Shown: positions 15,258 to 24,100, counted from the first letter of the stretch. The stretch: 64,000 bases of DNA from Enterobacter oligotrophicus (GCF_009176645.1 NZ_AP019007.1:2356001-2420000), one strand, 5' to 3'. Notes: generated by a model not told the origin, from the letters alone. A program made the numbers and translations.

Positions 15258-17350
15258 TGACTACACTCCCGCAACGTGCCGTTTTCCATGGAATAAAGAC
15301 GCCCCTGGCAGCCAACGACATCCGGTGAGTGGGTAACAAACACCAGGCCGATCCCAAGACTGCGCAGATTCGCCAGTACCTTTTGCGCAGTGGTCTTATC
15401 CAGGTTTGCCGTCACTTCGTCGCACAGCAGCAACTTCGGCTGGCTGTACAGGGCACGCGCCAGCACCAGGCGCTGCATCTCCCCGGCAGAGAAAAAGGTG
15501 TTGCCCGGCAGGAGTTCAGTTTCATAACCGTGCGGCAGGCGTCTCACTACGTGGTCTACTTCCGCCAGCCGACAGGCGGCAATCACCTGTTCTTTGTCGG
15601 GTGCGCTGTCGAAACAGGCAATGTTGTCCAGAATCGAACCGGTAAACAGAATATCGTCCGCATGTACGATGCGAATATGCTGACGCAGCGAAGAGAGATC
15701 GCATTCGTTAATTGGGATCGTGTTGATCCGCAGCGAACCCGATGTCGCCAGCAGCATGCCGGAGATCAGGCGCAGCATCGTGGTTTTACCCGAACCGCTC
15801 TGGCCGACAATCACCGCCTCTTCCCCTTGTTTGAGGGTCATCGTGATATGTTGCAACGTTGCCTCGCGGCCAGGGTAAGCAAACGAAACGTCCTCAAATT
15901 CCAGGCTGACAGGTGAGGTAACAATCCGTTTACCAAACTGGCTGGCTTCTGAGGGGGAAAACAGCAGATCGCCCACGCGATCCAGCGGCCCTTTCAGGGC
16001 ATTTTTATCCAGCAGCTTTTGCGCCACCTGCACCATCGCATCGGAAAAATAGCGCTTGTAGCTGATATAGGCATAGAGCATCCCGATGCTCATCTGCCCT
16101 TCCAGAATCAGCCACGCGCCAAAGCAGACGACCAGCAGTTGTTCAGCGTTGATGACCAGCAGCGAGGCCACGTCAAAGCGTGCCAGCAGCCGCTCTTTGC
16201 GCATCAGCCCCGCGATGTGCTCGCGCTGGGATTTATCCATCACCGCATCCCGCGCCTGCTCCATGTTGTTGGCTTTGAGCGTAATGATCCCTTTCTGGGT
16301 CTCCACCAGCAGCGACTCGTACTGTGCGGTACGCTCAATGGAGTCATCCACGGCGCGCTGATACGGGCCAATTAGCGAAAAGCGAATCAGGAAAAAGACG
16401 CCCATCAGCAGCATCGTCAGCACCGCAATCTTCACGTTATACAGCAACATAAACAGCAGGCTGGTGAAGGCAATCAGGCTGGAGAAGAGGATTTGCACAT
16501 AGCCATTGCTGATAAACTCCGCACAGGCGTGCAGTGATTTTTCGATCGCCAGCACGATGCCCGGCGGGCGCGAGCGAAACCAGCTGGTCTGGGTGCGCAG
16601 CATGTAGTGGCGAACCGACTGACTCAGGTCGTCATAGGCAATGTTGCGCATCAGGATCTCAAGCAGTTGCTTGAGGAATTTACCAATGACTTCAAAAATA
16701 AAGACAATCGCAAAGATGGCGGTGAGCAAGATCACCAGGTCGTTATCGTTACGGGCAATGGCTTCATCCATGATCAGCTGCACATAGGTAGGGCTTGCCA
16801 GCATGGTGATAAGCGTAAAGATAGAGAGCACAAACAGCAGTAGCTGGCGCTGGAACAGGCTTGGAGATTTGTTGGCTAATCGCCCCAGGGTCAGCTTTTC
16901 GTCCGGCGATTTCTTTTCGAAACGCGGGGTGGGTTTAAGCTCCAGCACATAGCCGGAGAAGAGTTTTTCCGCCTCCTTGAGACGGTAACGGCGCACGCCG
17001 CTGGCGGGATCGTGAACAGTGACGCTGCGGCTGTCGACCTTCACAATGACCACAAAATGGTTACCGCGCCAGAAGGCGATAAGCGGTAGCTCCGAGGTTT
17101 CAATTTCAGTGATTTCGCCTTTTAACACCCGGCCGGTCATATTTTTGTCGCTGGCCAGGGTCATGAGTTCCGCCATGGACGTTCCCGCATCGGCGGAAAC
17201 CGAGATCTCCCGGCGTAACTGGCTTACTGAGACATGGTGCTCATAGTGCCCCATCACCATCGCCAGGCAGGCCAGTCCACATTCGGTAAATTCATGCTGG
17301 CGAATAACAGGTGTCTTACCCTGTTTTTTATACTGAAAAAGCGAAAACAT
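15254..17350 (-). CDS. peptidase-containing ABC exporter (C39 peptidase, CvaB-like)
   Basis: 698 residues, the length of CvaB. Residues 10-130 are a C39 peptidase that cuts double-glycine leaders: catalytic Cys24 in QHEFTECGLACLAMV, His98 in RGNHFVVI, Asp114 in VHDPASG. Residues 165-440 hold six membrane helices. The ATPase domain has Walker A GQSGSGKTT, a variant signature FSAGEMQR, Walker B LLLCDE and the switch His in VTHS. All key residues are intact. It should cleave and export the two glycine-zipper peptides encoded just upstream. The peptide genes are separated from it by a terminator only about 20 bases before its ATG, so it is probably expressed at a lower level. Confidence 0.93.
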   Translation of the reverse strand: MFSLFQYKKQGKTPVIRQHEFTECGLACLAMVMGHYEHHVSVSQLRREISVSADAGTSMAELMTLASDKNMTGRVLKGEITEIETSELPLIAFWRGNHFVVIVKVDSRSVTVHDPASGVRRYRLKEAEKLFSGYVLELKPTPRFEKKSPDEKLTLGRLANKSPSLFQRQLLLFVLSIFTLITMLASPTYVQLIMDEAIARNDNDLVILLTAIFAIVFIFEVIGKFLKQLLEILMRNIAYDDLSQSVRHYMLRTQTSWFRSRPPGIVLAIEKSLHACAEFISNGYVQILFSSLIAFTSLLFMLLYNVKIAVLTMLLMGVFFLIRFSLIGPYQRAVDDSIERTAQYESLLVETQKGIITLKANNMEQARDAVMDKSQREHIAGLMRKERLLARFDVASLLVINAEQLLVVCFGAWLILEGQMSIGMLYAYISYKRYFSDAMVQVAQKLLDKNALKGPLDRVGDLLFSPSEASQFGKRIVTSPVSLEFEDVSFAYPGREATLQHITMTLKQGEEAVIVGQSGSGKTTMLRLISGMLLATSGSLRINTIPINECDLSSLRQHIRIVHADDILFTGSILDNIACFDSAPDKEQVIAACRLAEVDHVVRRLPHGYETELLPGNTFFSAGEMQRLVLARALYSQPKLLLCDEVTANLDKTTAQKVLANLRSLGIGLVFVTHSPDVVGCQGRLYSMENGTLRECSQ

Positions 17351-17369
17351 AATTATCCGTGGCTGAAAT

Positions 17370-17397
17370 AAAAAAATGGCCCGGCAATGCGGGCCAT
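17370..17397 (-). terminator. strong terminator between peptide genes and exporter gene
   Basis: On the minus strand ATGGCCCG and CGGGCCAT pair over 8 bases with a 6-base loop and are followed by six or more T. It lies 20 bases after the second peptide gene and about 20 bases before the exporter ATG, all in one direction. Such a site lets most transcripts end after the peptides, giving many peptides per exporter. Readthrough or a separate promoter must serve the exporter. Confidence 0.85.
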
Positions 17398-17416
17398 GTG
17401 TGCATAGGTCAAAAAC

Positions 17417-17602
17417 TTATGCGCTGAAGAAGCCGCCAATGAAGCCGCCCACCAGGCCGAACACACCGCCGATAGTACCGCCCAGCGCGCCTAACATCTG
17501 GCTGCCCGCGTTATATCCAGCGCTTGCGCCCTGCATAGCCGCAGCAAACGGGTCCCAACCACCGATGATGGCCTGTGCTTTTTTGAAATCGATAACTTGC
17601 AT
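17417..17602 (-). CDS. double-glycine-leader glycine-zipper peptide B (putative two-peptide toxin)
   Basis: 61 residues with AGGAAGAG as ribosome site. The leader MQVIDFKKAQAIIGG (15 residues) ends in the Gly-Gly that C39 peptidases cut, leaving a 46-residue peptide that starts WDPFAAAMQGASAGYNAG and continues as a hydrophobic, glycine-rich core with GGTIGG and GGFIGG at 3-4 residue spacing (glycine zipper). It is clearly a paralog of peptide A. Secreted pairs of this design are class IIb-like bacteriocins and the CdzC/CdzD contact-dependent toxins of Caulobacter, which insert into the target membrane. The toxic role here is an inference. It could also be a signal or surface peptide. Confidence 0.82.
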   Translation of the reverse strand: MQVIDFKKAQAIIGGWDPFAAAMQGASAGYNAGSQMLGALGGTIGGVFGLVGGFIGGFFSA

Positions 17603-17625
17603 GATTCTCTTCCTGTTAACGTGAA

Positions 17626-17820
17626 TTAGTTGTAGCTGCCAACCAGCGCGCCCAGGAAGCCCATTGCGCCACCCAGAATCCCGCCAACCACACCGCCTAC
17701 CATGCCCATGATGCTGGCACCGGTGTCGTAACCGAGCTGTGCACCTTTAACCAGACCAGCAAACGGGTTCAACGCACCGCCGATAATATCTTTCGCTTCT
17801 GTGAATGAAATCGCTTTCAT
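17626..17820 (-). CDS. double-glycine-leader glycine-zipper peptide A (putative two-peptide toxin)
   Basis: 64 residues, with AGGAG 7 bases before the ATG. The leader MKAISFTEAKDIIGG (15 residues) predicts a mature peptide of 49 residues beginning ALNPFAGLVKGAQLGYDTGA and continuing as MGMVGGVVGGILGGAMG, a textbook GxxxG/GGxxGG zipper able to form tight membrane-helix contacts. The motifs NPFA, GAxxGY and GGxxGG are shared with peptide B, so the two arose by duplication and probably act together. The gene comes first after ecpE, 73 bases downstream and across a small hairpin. No cysteines, hence no disulfide, and no Ser-rich tail as in siderophore microcins. Confidence 0.83.
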   Translation of the reverse strand: MKAISFTEAKDIIGGALNPFAGLVKGAQLGYDTGASIMGMVGGVVGGILGGAMGFLGALVGSYN

Positions 17821-17843
17821 TTTTTTCTCCTGTAGTTATGGAT

Positions 17844-17862
17844 CTTTAGCGTGATGCTAAAG
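17844..17862 (-). other. hairpin between ecpE and peptide A
   Basis: CTTTAGC and GCTAAAG form a perfect 7-base-pair stem with a 5-base loop. No T-run follows on either strand, so it is not a standard terminator. It may be a processing or stabilising element marking the border between the pilus part and the peptide part of the unit. No clear promoter was seen in the remaining bases of this 73-base gap. Confidence 0.45.
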
Positions 17863-17893
17863 GTTAATTTCCTTTTATGAAGGAAAGCGGTTG

Positions 17894-18547
17894 CTACGGG
17901 CAGGTTGAAAGCGGAATGATTTTATTTCCATAAATAATCATCCGCCTTGCAGGCTGCCCGGCATTATCTATTTCCAGCCGTTGTCCCGGTGGAAGATATT
18001 TCGAATTGTTATATTGCGTACTGCACCCGATCGAGGATACATATTTAAAATAGGTATTCCCCGTATTACTCACCACCCCGTTGCTAAACGCATAATCAAA
18101 ATGTCTGGTCCAGGGACGGACAATCATAATTGCCTCAAGCGAAACCACCACATCCGACTGGATGCGTTGGCCTTTACTCATCACAACCCGCGCCTGGAGC
18201 GGCGTCTCGGTGAATTTTACGCGATAGTAGCGCTCTTTATTGTCGTGCGGGCCGGTATAATAAAATTTAAAACCGGCCCGTTCACCGCTCCCCAGCGTCA
18301 ATTGCTTTGGCGAGAACATCAACTCGCCGTCCTTTATTTCAGTCTCTTTCCCTTTCTCTTTGGGAACGTCTACCTGAATAAGCGAGACGGTATAATTCTG
18401 CCGCTCACTGGTATCATTTTTTATAGGCTGAAAAACAACTTCCTTTTCTGGTAAAAAATCAATATTCAGACTTTCGATAATTAAAGCATTTGCGCCTGAG
18501 GAAATGAAGCAATTTATTGCAAAAATAGCTAGGAATTTTGCAGTCAT
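17894..18547 (-). CDS. ecpE: EcpE-like fimbrial chaperone, ECP (Mat) common pilus
   Basis: 217 residues, near the 236 of E. coli EcpE. It has a signal peptide (ending SSGANA) and a chaperone-like beta domain with the alpha-family pattern LTLGSGERAGFKFYYTGPHDNKERYYRVKF, the same stretch as in EcpB (KFYYHGNADNKERYYRITF). Cys residues near the C-terminus (SIGCSTQY, PLSTCP) suggest a disulfide. EcpE is a second chaperone, thought to serve the tip protein. Fifth gene of the ecp order A-B-C-D-E, with 6 bases between it and ecpD. The identity rests on order and on similarity to EcpB. Confidence 0.82.
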   Translation of the reverse strand: MTAKFLAIFAINCFISSGANALIIESLNIDFLPEKEVVFQPIKNDTSERQNYTVSLIQVDVPKEKGKETEIKDGELMFSPKQLTLGSGERAGFKFYYTGPHDNKERYYRVKFTETPLQARVVMSKGQRIQSDVVVSLEAIMIVRPWTRHFDYAFSNGVVSNTGNTYFKYVSSIGCSTQYNNSKYLPPGQRLEIDNAGQPARRMIIYGNKIIPLSTCP

Positions 18548-18553
18548 ATTCGT

Positions 18554-20152
18554 TTAATTCCAGGATGCGCTGACATCTATTTTCCCCTGAGCGGTAACTT
18601 CGCCAAACCAGCTATTTCCGTCAAAGGTCGTTTTCGATACCGGATTATCCATAACAAATTGCAGCACCAGCGGCGTTTTCCACAGCCACACATCCGTCAC
18701 GCCGGAACTCATTTTGTCCCACTCTGCGGCATGGGTGGCAGGTGCAGGCACCTGAAGCACTTCGCCTTTACAGTTGTGCGCCAGTAGCGTCTGGCTTTTT
18801 CCCACCAGCACATTGCCCGGAATGGGCACAGTAAAACCGTTACCGCTGAAGGCACAGTAATCCACCCCGTTCAGGCTCTGCGTCGGCCCACTTACCTTAA
18901 CCGTGACGCCGATGGCAGCATCGCTTTGCGCACCGCTGTAGGTAATGGTGTAGGGGATCGTAATGGGCGCTTCACCAATGGTTCCTTTACCGGAACCGCC
19001 CAGGCCATTTGGGTCAAGGGTATAATCAGGATTGTCGGGCACAATCGCCAGCCCTGGCTGGATCGGGTTGATCACCAGCCCGCCCCCAGGCTGGAAGCAG
19101 AAGTCGGCAGCCAGCGAGCTGTTCCCTGGCGTCAGACACAGGCTGACAATATTGCCAATGCTGCTGCCGTCACCCGCCTGTGCCACGCTTAAAATCAGCG
19201 CTTTAGGCAAAAAGATTTTGAGATACGCTTTTCCGCCGTTTTTCTGCGGCGCGGCAAGGAAGGTATTAGCCAGCACGCGGGTATCGCTCAGTATCCCGCC
19301 GGAAATGCTGTACCAGTTGCTCTCATCAAACGTCAGCTCGGCAGCCAGACCGGTTCCGCCGCTCATGTGTGACTGCAACACACTGTTGACACGCGATGAG
19401 GTCAGCGCCAGGCCAGGGCTGTAACCGGTGATATCCTCACCGACAAAAGTATATTCCAGCAGTTCACACAACACGCCCGACACCGTATTTCGCGTGTATT
19501 TGGTGCAGGCGCTTCCCGTGGAACCATCCACTATCGTGACCTCGCCGCTAATCGGATCGATACCCAGATTGAGCGCACGGGAGTTGGTCATCGTCAGCGT
19601 CCCCACCTTGTGCAGCGTGTTGGTGGTCGTCACCTTATTGATGGAACTGATTTGCGGCGTAGAGGTGATGGTGACTTCATCGCCCGGTGCCGAGTTGAGC
19701 AGGTAGTTAAAGAACGGATCGCCCAACACCCAGCGGCCATACGAGGTGCCGGGTTCAATCACCGGAGGCTTCACCACCATTGACGTGTCGGTGTAGCTTG
19801 TCGTCGGGGTGTAGCCCGTGGTGCCGCAGGATGAAGAACAGGAAGTGCCCTTAAAGAACGGAGAGGCACTGGACCCCGTCACCGAAAAGTTGATCGTCAG
19901 CGCACTGCCCGCCGGCCCGCTATAGCTGTTGTCCGGAATATAGGTGGCAATCCCGTTGTTGGTTTTGGCGCTGAGCGCTGGCCATTCACGTGAACCGTGT
20001 AAAAACGAGGTCGAGGTACTGTTCAGGCTGAACAGCGCTGCAGTGTTTCCCGTCCCGTTGTTATCAGGGTTATTAATGGCGAAATAGGGCATTTGCTGCG
20101 CCTGGGCAACCGCGCTCATCAGGAGCAAATTAAGAGCGAATATCTTTTTCAT
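18554..20152 (-). CDS. ecpD: EcpD-like tip adhesin, ECP common pilus
   Basis: 532 residues from ATG 20152, with AGGAA 7 bases up. A GTG at 20158 in frame is less likely. It has a signal peptide ending AQAQ, a long N-terminal region with a Cys pair in GTSCSSSCG, and a C-terminal domain ending GEVTAQGKIDVSASWN, which resembles the EcpA end and can be built into the fibre. EcpD (547 residues in E. coli) polymerises at the tip and binds host cells. It overlaps the usher gene by 23 bases. Confidence 0.85.
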   Translation of the reverse strand: MKKIFALNLLLMSAVAQAQQMPYFAINNPDNNGTGNTAALFSLNSTSTSFLHGSREWPALSAKTNNGIATYIPDNSYSGPAGSALTINFSVTGSSASPFFKGTSCSSSCGTTGYTPTTSYTDTSMVVKPPVIEPGTSYGRWVLGDPFFNYLLNSAPGDEVTITSTPQISSINKVTTTNTLHKVGTLTMTNSRALNLGIDPISGEVTIVDGSTGSACTKYTRNTVSGVLCELLEYTFVGEDITGYSPGLALTSSRVNSVLQSHMSGGTGLAAELTFDESNWYSISGGILSDTRVLANTFLAAPQKNGGKAYLKIFLPKALILSVAQAGDGSSIGNIVSLCLTPGNSSLAADFCFQPGGGLVINPIQPGLAIVPDNPDYTLDPNGLGGSGKGTIGEAPITIPYTITYSGAQSDAAIGVTVKVSGPTQSLNGVDYCAFSGNGFTVPIPGNVLVGKSQTLLAHNCKGEVLQVPAPATHAAEWDKMSSGVTDVWLWKTPLVLQFVMDNPVSKTTFDGNSWFGEVTAQGKIDVSASWN

Positions 20153-22712
20153 CGTCACGTTCCTGTGTTCCTTTTACTTCCTGCCAGACGTAATCGCCCT
20201 TATCGCAGGAGATGTCCCCCAGCCACAGCGCACCGCGGTTAGACTCGATATCCAGACGCACCTCGCAGACGCTGTCGTCCGGTGTGGCAATGCTCAGAAC
20301 CGGGTTGTTTTTATCCACATCAATAACGAAGCGCCCGTCGTTTTCCGTGCGGGTCAGCCCGACGTGGTTTTTGATTTGCGTGGCGCGAATCGGATTGCCG
20401 TTTGCATCGACAAGACGCCCAAACAGGGTGACGATTTTCTTCACCTGCGGCTTCATCACCACCGTATTGCCCGGATAAACCGTGATATGACGACGCGCAT
20501 TCGCGCCTATCTCGTAACTTTCGATGCCGGTTTCACTGTTCATCACTTCCAGGTCATAGGCCTGATACGCAGGCAATGACAGCCAGGTTTTATCGCCTTT
20601 GATACGTTCCGCGCGGCCGTTGAGCTTCAGCGTCAGTGCCTCGTCAGATTTGAGGCCAGTGCTGACAATCACGCCTGCACTTTCGGTTCCTTTCCCGGCG
20701 GCAATGGCCTCTTTGGACCAGCCAACGCTGCCGTCGCTGGTCAGCGTGGAGTTCCAGCCTTTGCTCATGCCGCTCTGAACGCTGAGGATGTTGCTGTTCC
20801 ATGGTGTGTCAACGTTCACGCTGCCCCCGCCGCTTACGCTGCGATCCTGGGTGCTGTTAAAGGCTTTCGAGACGTTGGCCGTGGCCGATTTCAGATAATC
20901 ACCGTCGAACTGGCGGCTGGCGCTGACGTTCAGTGCCGTACCGGTATCGCGGTTATGGGAAACGCCGACCGAAACGGTGTTACCCAGCGGAATGGAGAAG
21001 TCGAGCATCACGTAGCGATCTTTCTCTTCGTAATACCCATCGTATTTGTTGCGCGACATGCCGACGCGCAGGCGTGCCGTGCCGTAGCGTCCGGCGTATA
21101 ACCCCTGGGAGTAATCCAGCTGGTAGCGCTTATAGCGGTACATTTCGTCTTCCTGGCGCATCAGGCTCAGGTTGCCCGCAGAGGGCAGGCCGAAAGAAGG
21201 CAGGCTAAATGACGCCCCCCAGGTGTTGCCTTTACTCTCATAGATATCGAGAAATTTGCCGCTGGAGAGCTGCTCGTGGGAGTACCAGACCGAGCCTATC
21301 TGCCACGGCAGGCTGAGATTCGCGCCATAGTTGGCGCGATACGTTCCGTCGGAGGCCGCCATCGTCTGCGTGTTCACCGAGAACGCGTCCGTCAGGTTCA
21401 GCGACGCCCACAGCTCGCTGACCACGTGCTCGCGCATCATGTAGGTCGACGCATTCCAGTCGACCATCCCGCTGCGTTTGCTGAAGGAGGCCCCCACCAG
21501 CGACATGGTGTCTTTATGTTTGGTGTCGTAATCGTAGTAGTAAGTGTTGTCCTGCTCGTTTTTGCGTTTGGCGTATTTCTTGTAATTGACGATGGATTTA
21601 TCGCGGCTATAGACGCCACCCCACATTTGCCAGCGCAGCGTTTCCGACACATTGCTGGAGAACGGTTTATTCACGGTGTACATGCTGCGTGACACGGTGC
21701 GGCTACCGCTGACCACTTCCACCTCAACGCTGTAAATCCCGTAAGGCAGGCTGCTGGTGTCAATTTCATGGTTGCCGACGTCAAAGCGCTGAATGCCAAT
21801 CAGCTGGCCGTCACGACGAATGCGGGCCTCGCCCGCCGTCGGGAAATAGACCACGACCGGCGTCAGGGAGAGCGTATTGTCACGCTTGCGCGAGTTGGCC
21901 TGGTTGCCCATCGACACGCCGTACACTTCCCCGCCAGCGATCCCGCTGACGCTGGCAAGGGACTGCATCGCCCAGCCGTTCAGCATACCGGCGGCGTAAC
22001 GCATCCCCTGATAATCACGCTCCCACATTGCCGCGTTCATCTGGGTGTCGCTGCTGTTTTCGTTCACATAGCCAGAGCCGTCGATCAGCAGGTGGTCGAC
22101 GCCCATCGAGATCCAGCTTTTCGCGTTGATAAAGCCGGATGACCAGCTATCACCGTAACCACTCTCGGTGTGGTACGCGCCGAGGTTATAGGAGAACGTT
22201 CCGCTCAGATCGTCAGACTCCGGCGCATCAATATCCACCTCGCGGGGGCGGATATTGACTCCATAATCGCTTCGGGACAGATTCAGCAGCAGGCGCATCT
22301 TTTTTTGATCCAGTTCGAACGCCGAGCCCGCACTCACCGGAATGCGCATCTGGTCATTAAACTGCTTGCCGTTAATGCTCTGCAGCAGGGTGCGCATCTC
22401 TTTCGACAAACGAATGCCGTTATCGGACTCCTGAACCTGCACATCCCTCAGCCCCAGTTTGAGATCCTTCGCAAAAAGCGTCACGTCACCGATACGTACA
22501 TATTCGCTCGCCGTGGTGTGTTGCGCTTCTGTTGGTTGCGTATTGACCAAATAGACGGGGATTTTGATCCCCTGCTCCAGCAATCCATAAAGCGCGTCGG
22601 GAAAACGGTAATTAGCGATAACCACGGAGCTTGAGGCTGCATACGCAAACGCGGGCAGCGTGCCGGATGCGCAAGCCATCATCACCGGCAACACTAATTT
22701 ATTTTTCACCAT
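20130..22712 (-). CDS. ecpC: EcpC-like usher, ECP common pilus (alpha-type)
   Basis: 860 residues, close to the 841 of E. coli EcpC. The signal peptide ends AFAYA. The family pattern of the alpha/CS1-type ushers is visible: short N-terminal domain (IVNYRFPDALYGLLEQGIKIP type, here IANYRFPDALYGLLEQG), the barrel with many aromatic repeats, GEARIRRDGQLIGIQRFDVGNHEIDTSSLPYGIY in the plug region, and a C-terminal carboxypeptidase-like domain (TLFGRLVDANGNPI) with a Cys pair near the end (SVCEVRL, DISCDKG). It assembles the ECP fibre in the outer membrane. Same strand and order as in E. coli. Confidence 0.9.
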   Translation of the reverse strand: MVKNKLVLPVMMACASGTLPAFAYAASSSVVIANYRFPDALYGLLEQGIKIPVYLVNTQPTEAQHTTASEYVRIGDVTLFAKDLKLGLRDVQVQESDNGIRLSKEMRTLLQSINGKQFNDQMRIPVSAGSAFELDQKKMRLLLNLSRSDYGVNIRPREVDIDAPESDDLSGTFSYNLGAYHTESGYGDSWSSGFINAKSWISMGVDHLLIDGSGYVNENSSDTQMNAAMWERDYQGMRYAAGMLNGWAMQSLASVSGIAGGEVYGVSMGNQANSRKRDNTLSLTPVVVYFPTAGEARIRRDGQLIGIQRFDVGNHEIDTSSLPYGIYSVEVEVVSGSRTVSRSMYTVNKPFSSNVSETLRWQMWGGVYSRDKSIVNYKKYAKRKNEQDNTYYYDYDTKHKDTMSLVGASFSKRSGMVDWNASTYMMREHVVSELWASLNLTDAFSVNTQTMAASDGTYRANYGANLSLPWQIGSVWYSHEQLSSGKFLDIYESKGNTWGASFSLPSFGLPSAGNLSLMRQEDEMYRYKRYQLDYSQGLYAGRYGTARLRVGMSRNKYDGYYEEKDRYVMLDFSIPLGNTVSVGVSHNRDTGTALNVSASRQFDGDYLKSATANVSKAFNSTQDRSVSGGGSVNVDTPWNSNILSVQSGMSKGWNSTLTSDGSVGWSKEAIAAGKGTESAGVIVSTGLKSDEALTLKLNGRAERIKGDKTWLSLPAYQAYDLEVMNSETGIESYEIGANARRHITVYPGNTVVMKPQVKKIVTLFGRLVDANGNPIRATQIKNHVGLTRTENDGRFVIDVDKNNPVLSIATPDDSVCEVRLDIESNRGALWLGDISCDKGDYVWQEVKGTQERDDEKDIRS

Positions 22713-22718
22713 GCATCC

Positions 22719-23396
22719 TTACTTAACAGGAATGAACTGTTTCAGGTCCCAAATTCCGAGATGAAAATGGTTATCCGTAACGTTGATATCGTCGATAGCG
22801 CGTGAGGTTTCGGGCATCAGATAGAAGTTTTTGGTACACGGCGTAGACGGTGATTCCGGGTTCGGTTTCAGGCACGTCCCTGTCGCATTGACGCGAAACG
22901 AGGTGTTGCCTTTATTGGTGATCTTTCCCGCCACATAGACGAAATCGATCTTTTTATCCCTCGGTTGCACCACCAGGATGGTGCTCACTACCGCGCGCGT
23001 CATCCCTTTCCCGTTCTTTTGCGAACCGTTATCGCGATCTTCACTCACCCCTTCGTCAATGAAGGTAATGCGGTAATAGCGCTCTTTGTTATCAGCGTTA
23101 CCGTGATAGTAAAATTTGACGATATTGCTGGTTCCGGCGGGCATCACCATCCGCGTGGGCGTCAACAACAGTTCGTCCACTTTCTCTGGATTAATCACGA
23201 TCCCTTCATCCATCGGGCTGCTGATACGCTGTGCGCTAACGGAGACAATGCGCACGGTATCCGCTTCGTTTTTTAATTCCTTTGAGGTGGTATCCGCATC
23301 GGCAGGAATAATGGTGGTGACTTTGCCCACATTAATCGCCAGCGCGGAGGAAGAGATAAACATTAAAAAGAAGAAGGCGGATTTAAGGCTAAACAT
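22719..23396 (-). CDS. ecpB: EcpB-like fimbrial chaperone, ECP common pilus
   Basis: 225 residues (E. coli EcpB has 222). It has a signal peptide (MFSLKSAFFFLMFISSSALA), then an alpha-family chaperone domain with VDELLLTPTRMVMPAGTSNIV followed by KFYYHGNADNKERYYRITFIDE, and a second domain with a Cys pair (ATGTCLKP, STPCTKN). It escorts EcpA subunits to the usher. It lies 45 bases after ecpA behind a hairpin, and 6 bases before ecpC. Confidence 0.87.
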   Translation of the reverse strand: MFSLKSAFFFLMFISSSALAINVGKVTTIIPADADTTSKELKNEADTVRIVSVSAQRISSPMDEGIVINPEKVDELLLTPTRMVMPAGTSNIVKFYYHGNADNKERYYRITFIDEGVSEDRDNGSQKNGKGMTRAVVSTILVVQPRDKKIDFVYVAGKITNKGNTSFRVNATGTCLKPNPESPSTPCTKNFYLMPETSRAIDDINVTDNHFHLGIWDLKQFIPVK

Positions 23397-23410
23397 GATA
23401 TTCCCCTGAA

Positions 23411-23428
23411 CAGGGGCTTACGCCCCTG
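23411..23428 (-). other. intercistronic hairpin after ecpA
   Basis: CAGGGGC and GCCCCTG pair perfectly over 7 bases around a 4-base loop, between the ecpA stop and the ecpB ribosome site. No T-run. As with the other two pilin genes in the window, it probably limits readthrough or stabilises the pilin message. Confidence 0.55.
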
Positions 23429-23441
23429 TATCTGTCAGGCC

Positions 23442-24065
23442 TTAGCCCCAGGTTGCGCGGAACGCAACGGACACAGTACCTTCCCACAGGCTGTTGGTCA
23501 GGTTTTTGAACTCTTTCGCGGCACCTGCATTGTCCTGAGCGGAATCAACGTAGAACACGAATTTGTCCTGGCCGGTGATCTCGGTATCAGCCACAGCGCC
23601 TGCGCTGGTGGTCAGGTTCCACAGGCCAGAAGAGACACCGGTGTTAGACGCAGAGTCAACCAGCGTGGTCCACGCGGTAGATTTCGCCCCCACAGAGCCG
23701 CCAATAGAGCCCAGGTCGTTGCCGCCCCAGCGAGCGCCGACTTTCAGTTTGGTCGCTTCGCCACCAACACTGAACAGGGTGTTATTGGAGTCGTCGAGGA
23801 TAGCTTCCAGCTTAAACGTCGTCGCCGTAGAGTGATCGCCACGGATAGCCACATCAAACAGACCAGTATCGGTGTTGAATGATTTCGTATTTGCGCTGTA
23901 AACAAAGTTCAAAGCACGCGTTGGCGTAACGACCAGATCGGATTCGCTGTCTTTGGTCGCGGTTGCCTGCCAGGTAGCAGAAGCAGTCGTTTCCGCTGCA
24001 TTCACAGCGCTCAGGGCAGAAAGAGACAGCAGAGAGCCCAGAACGATAGCGTTCAGTTTGTTCAT
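23442..24065 (-). CDS. ecpA: EcpA major pilin, E. coli common pilus (Mat fimbria) type
   Basis: 207 residues with signal peptide ending SAVNA. The mature protein matches EcpA motifs: ATWQATATKDSESDLVVTP (E. coli: ATWSATAKKDTTSKLVVTP), LNFVYSANTKSFNTDTGLFD, VAIRGDHSTATTFKLEA, and the end WEGTVSVAFRATWG. It has no cysteines, as expected for alpha-type pilins. It forms the ECP fibre used in adhesion and biofilm. First gene of ecpABCDE. E. coli has the LuxR-type ecpR upstream, whereas here a winged-helix/FidL pair stands in that place. Confidence 0.9.
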   Translation of the reverse strand: MNKLNAIVLGSLLSLSALSAVNAAETTASATWQATATKDSESDLVVTPTRALNFVYSANTKSFNTDTGLFDVAIRGDHSTATTFKLEAILDDSNNTLFSVGGEATKLKVGARWGGNDLGSIGGSVGAKSTAWTTLVDSASNTGVSSGLWNLTTSAGAVADTEITGQDKFVFYVDSAQDNAGAAKEFKNLTNSLWEGTVSVAFRATWG

Positions 24066-24100
24066 TTAATTAATCCTTCAAAAAATAATCCACATGTATA

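Noticed and set aside
17417-17820. Small hydrophobic proteins as Hok/Ldr-type internal toxins
   Set aside because: The conserved double-glycine leader and the adjacent C39 exporter argue for secretion, not for a type I toxin-antitoxin pair.
17417-17820. Siderophore-type (class IIb) microcin
   Set aside because: No Ser-rich C-terminal tail and no glycosyl- or acyltransferase genes of the MceCDIJ type in the locus.
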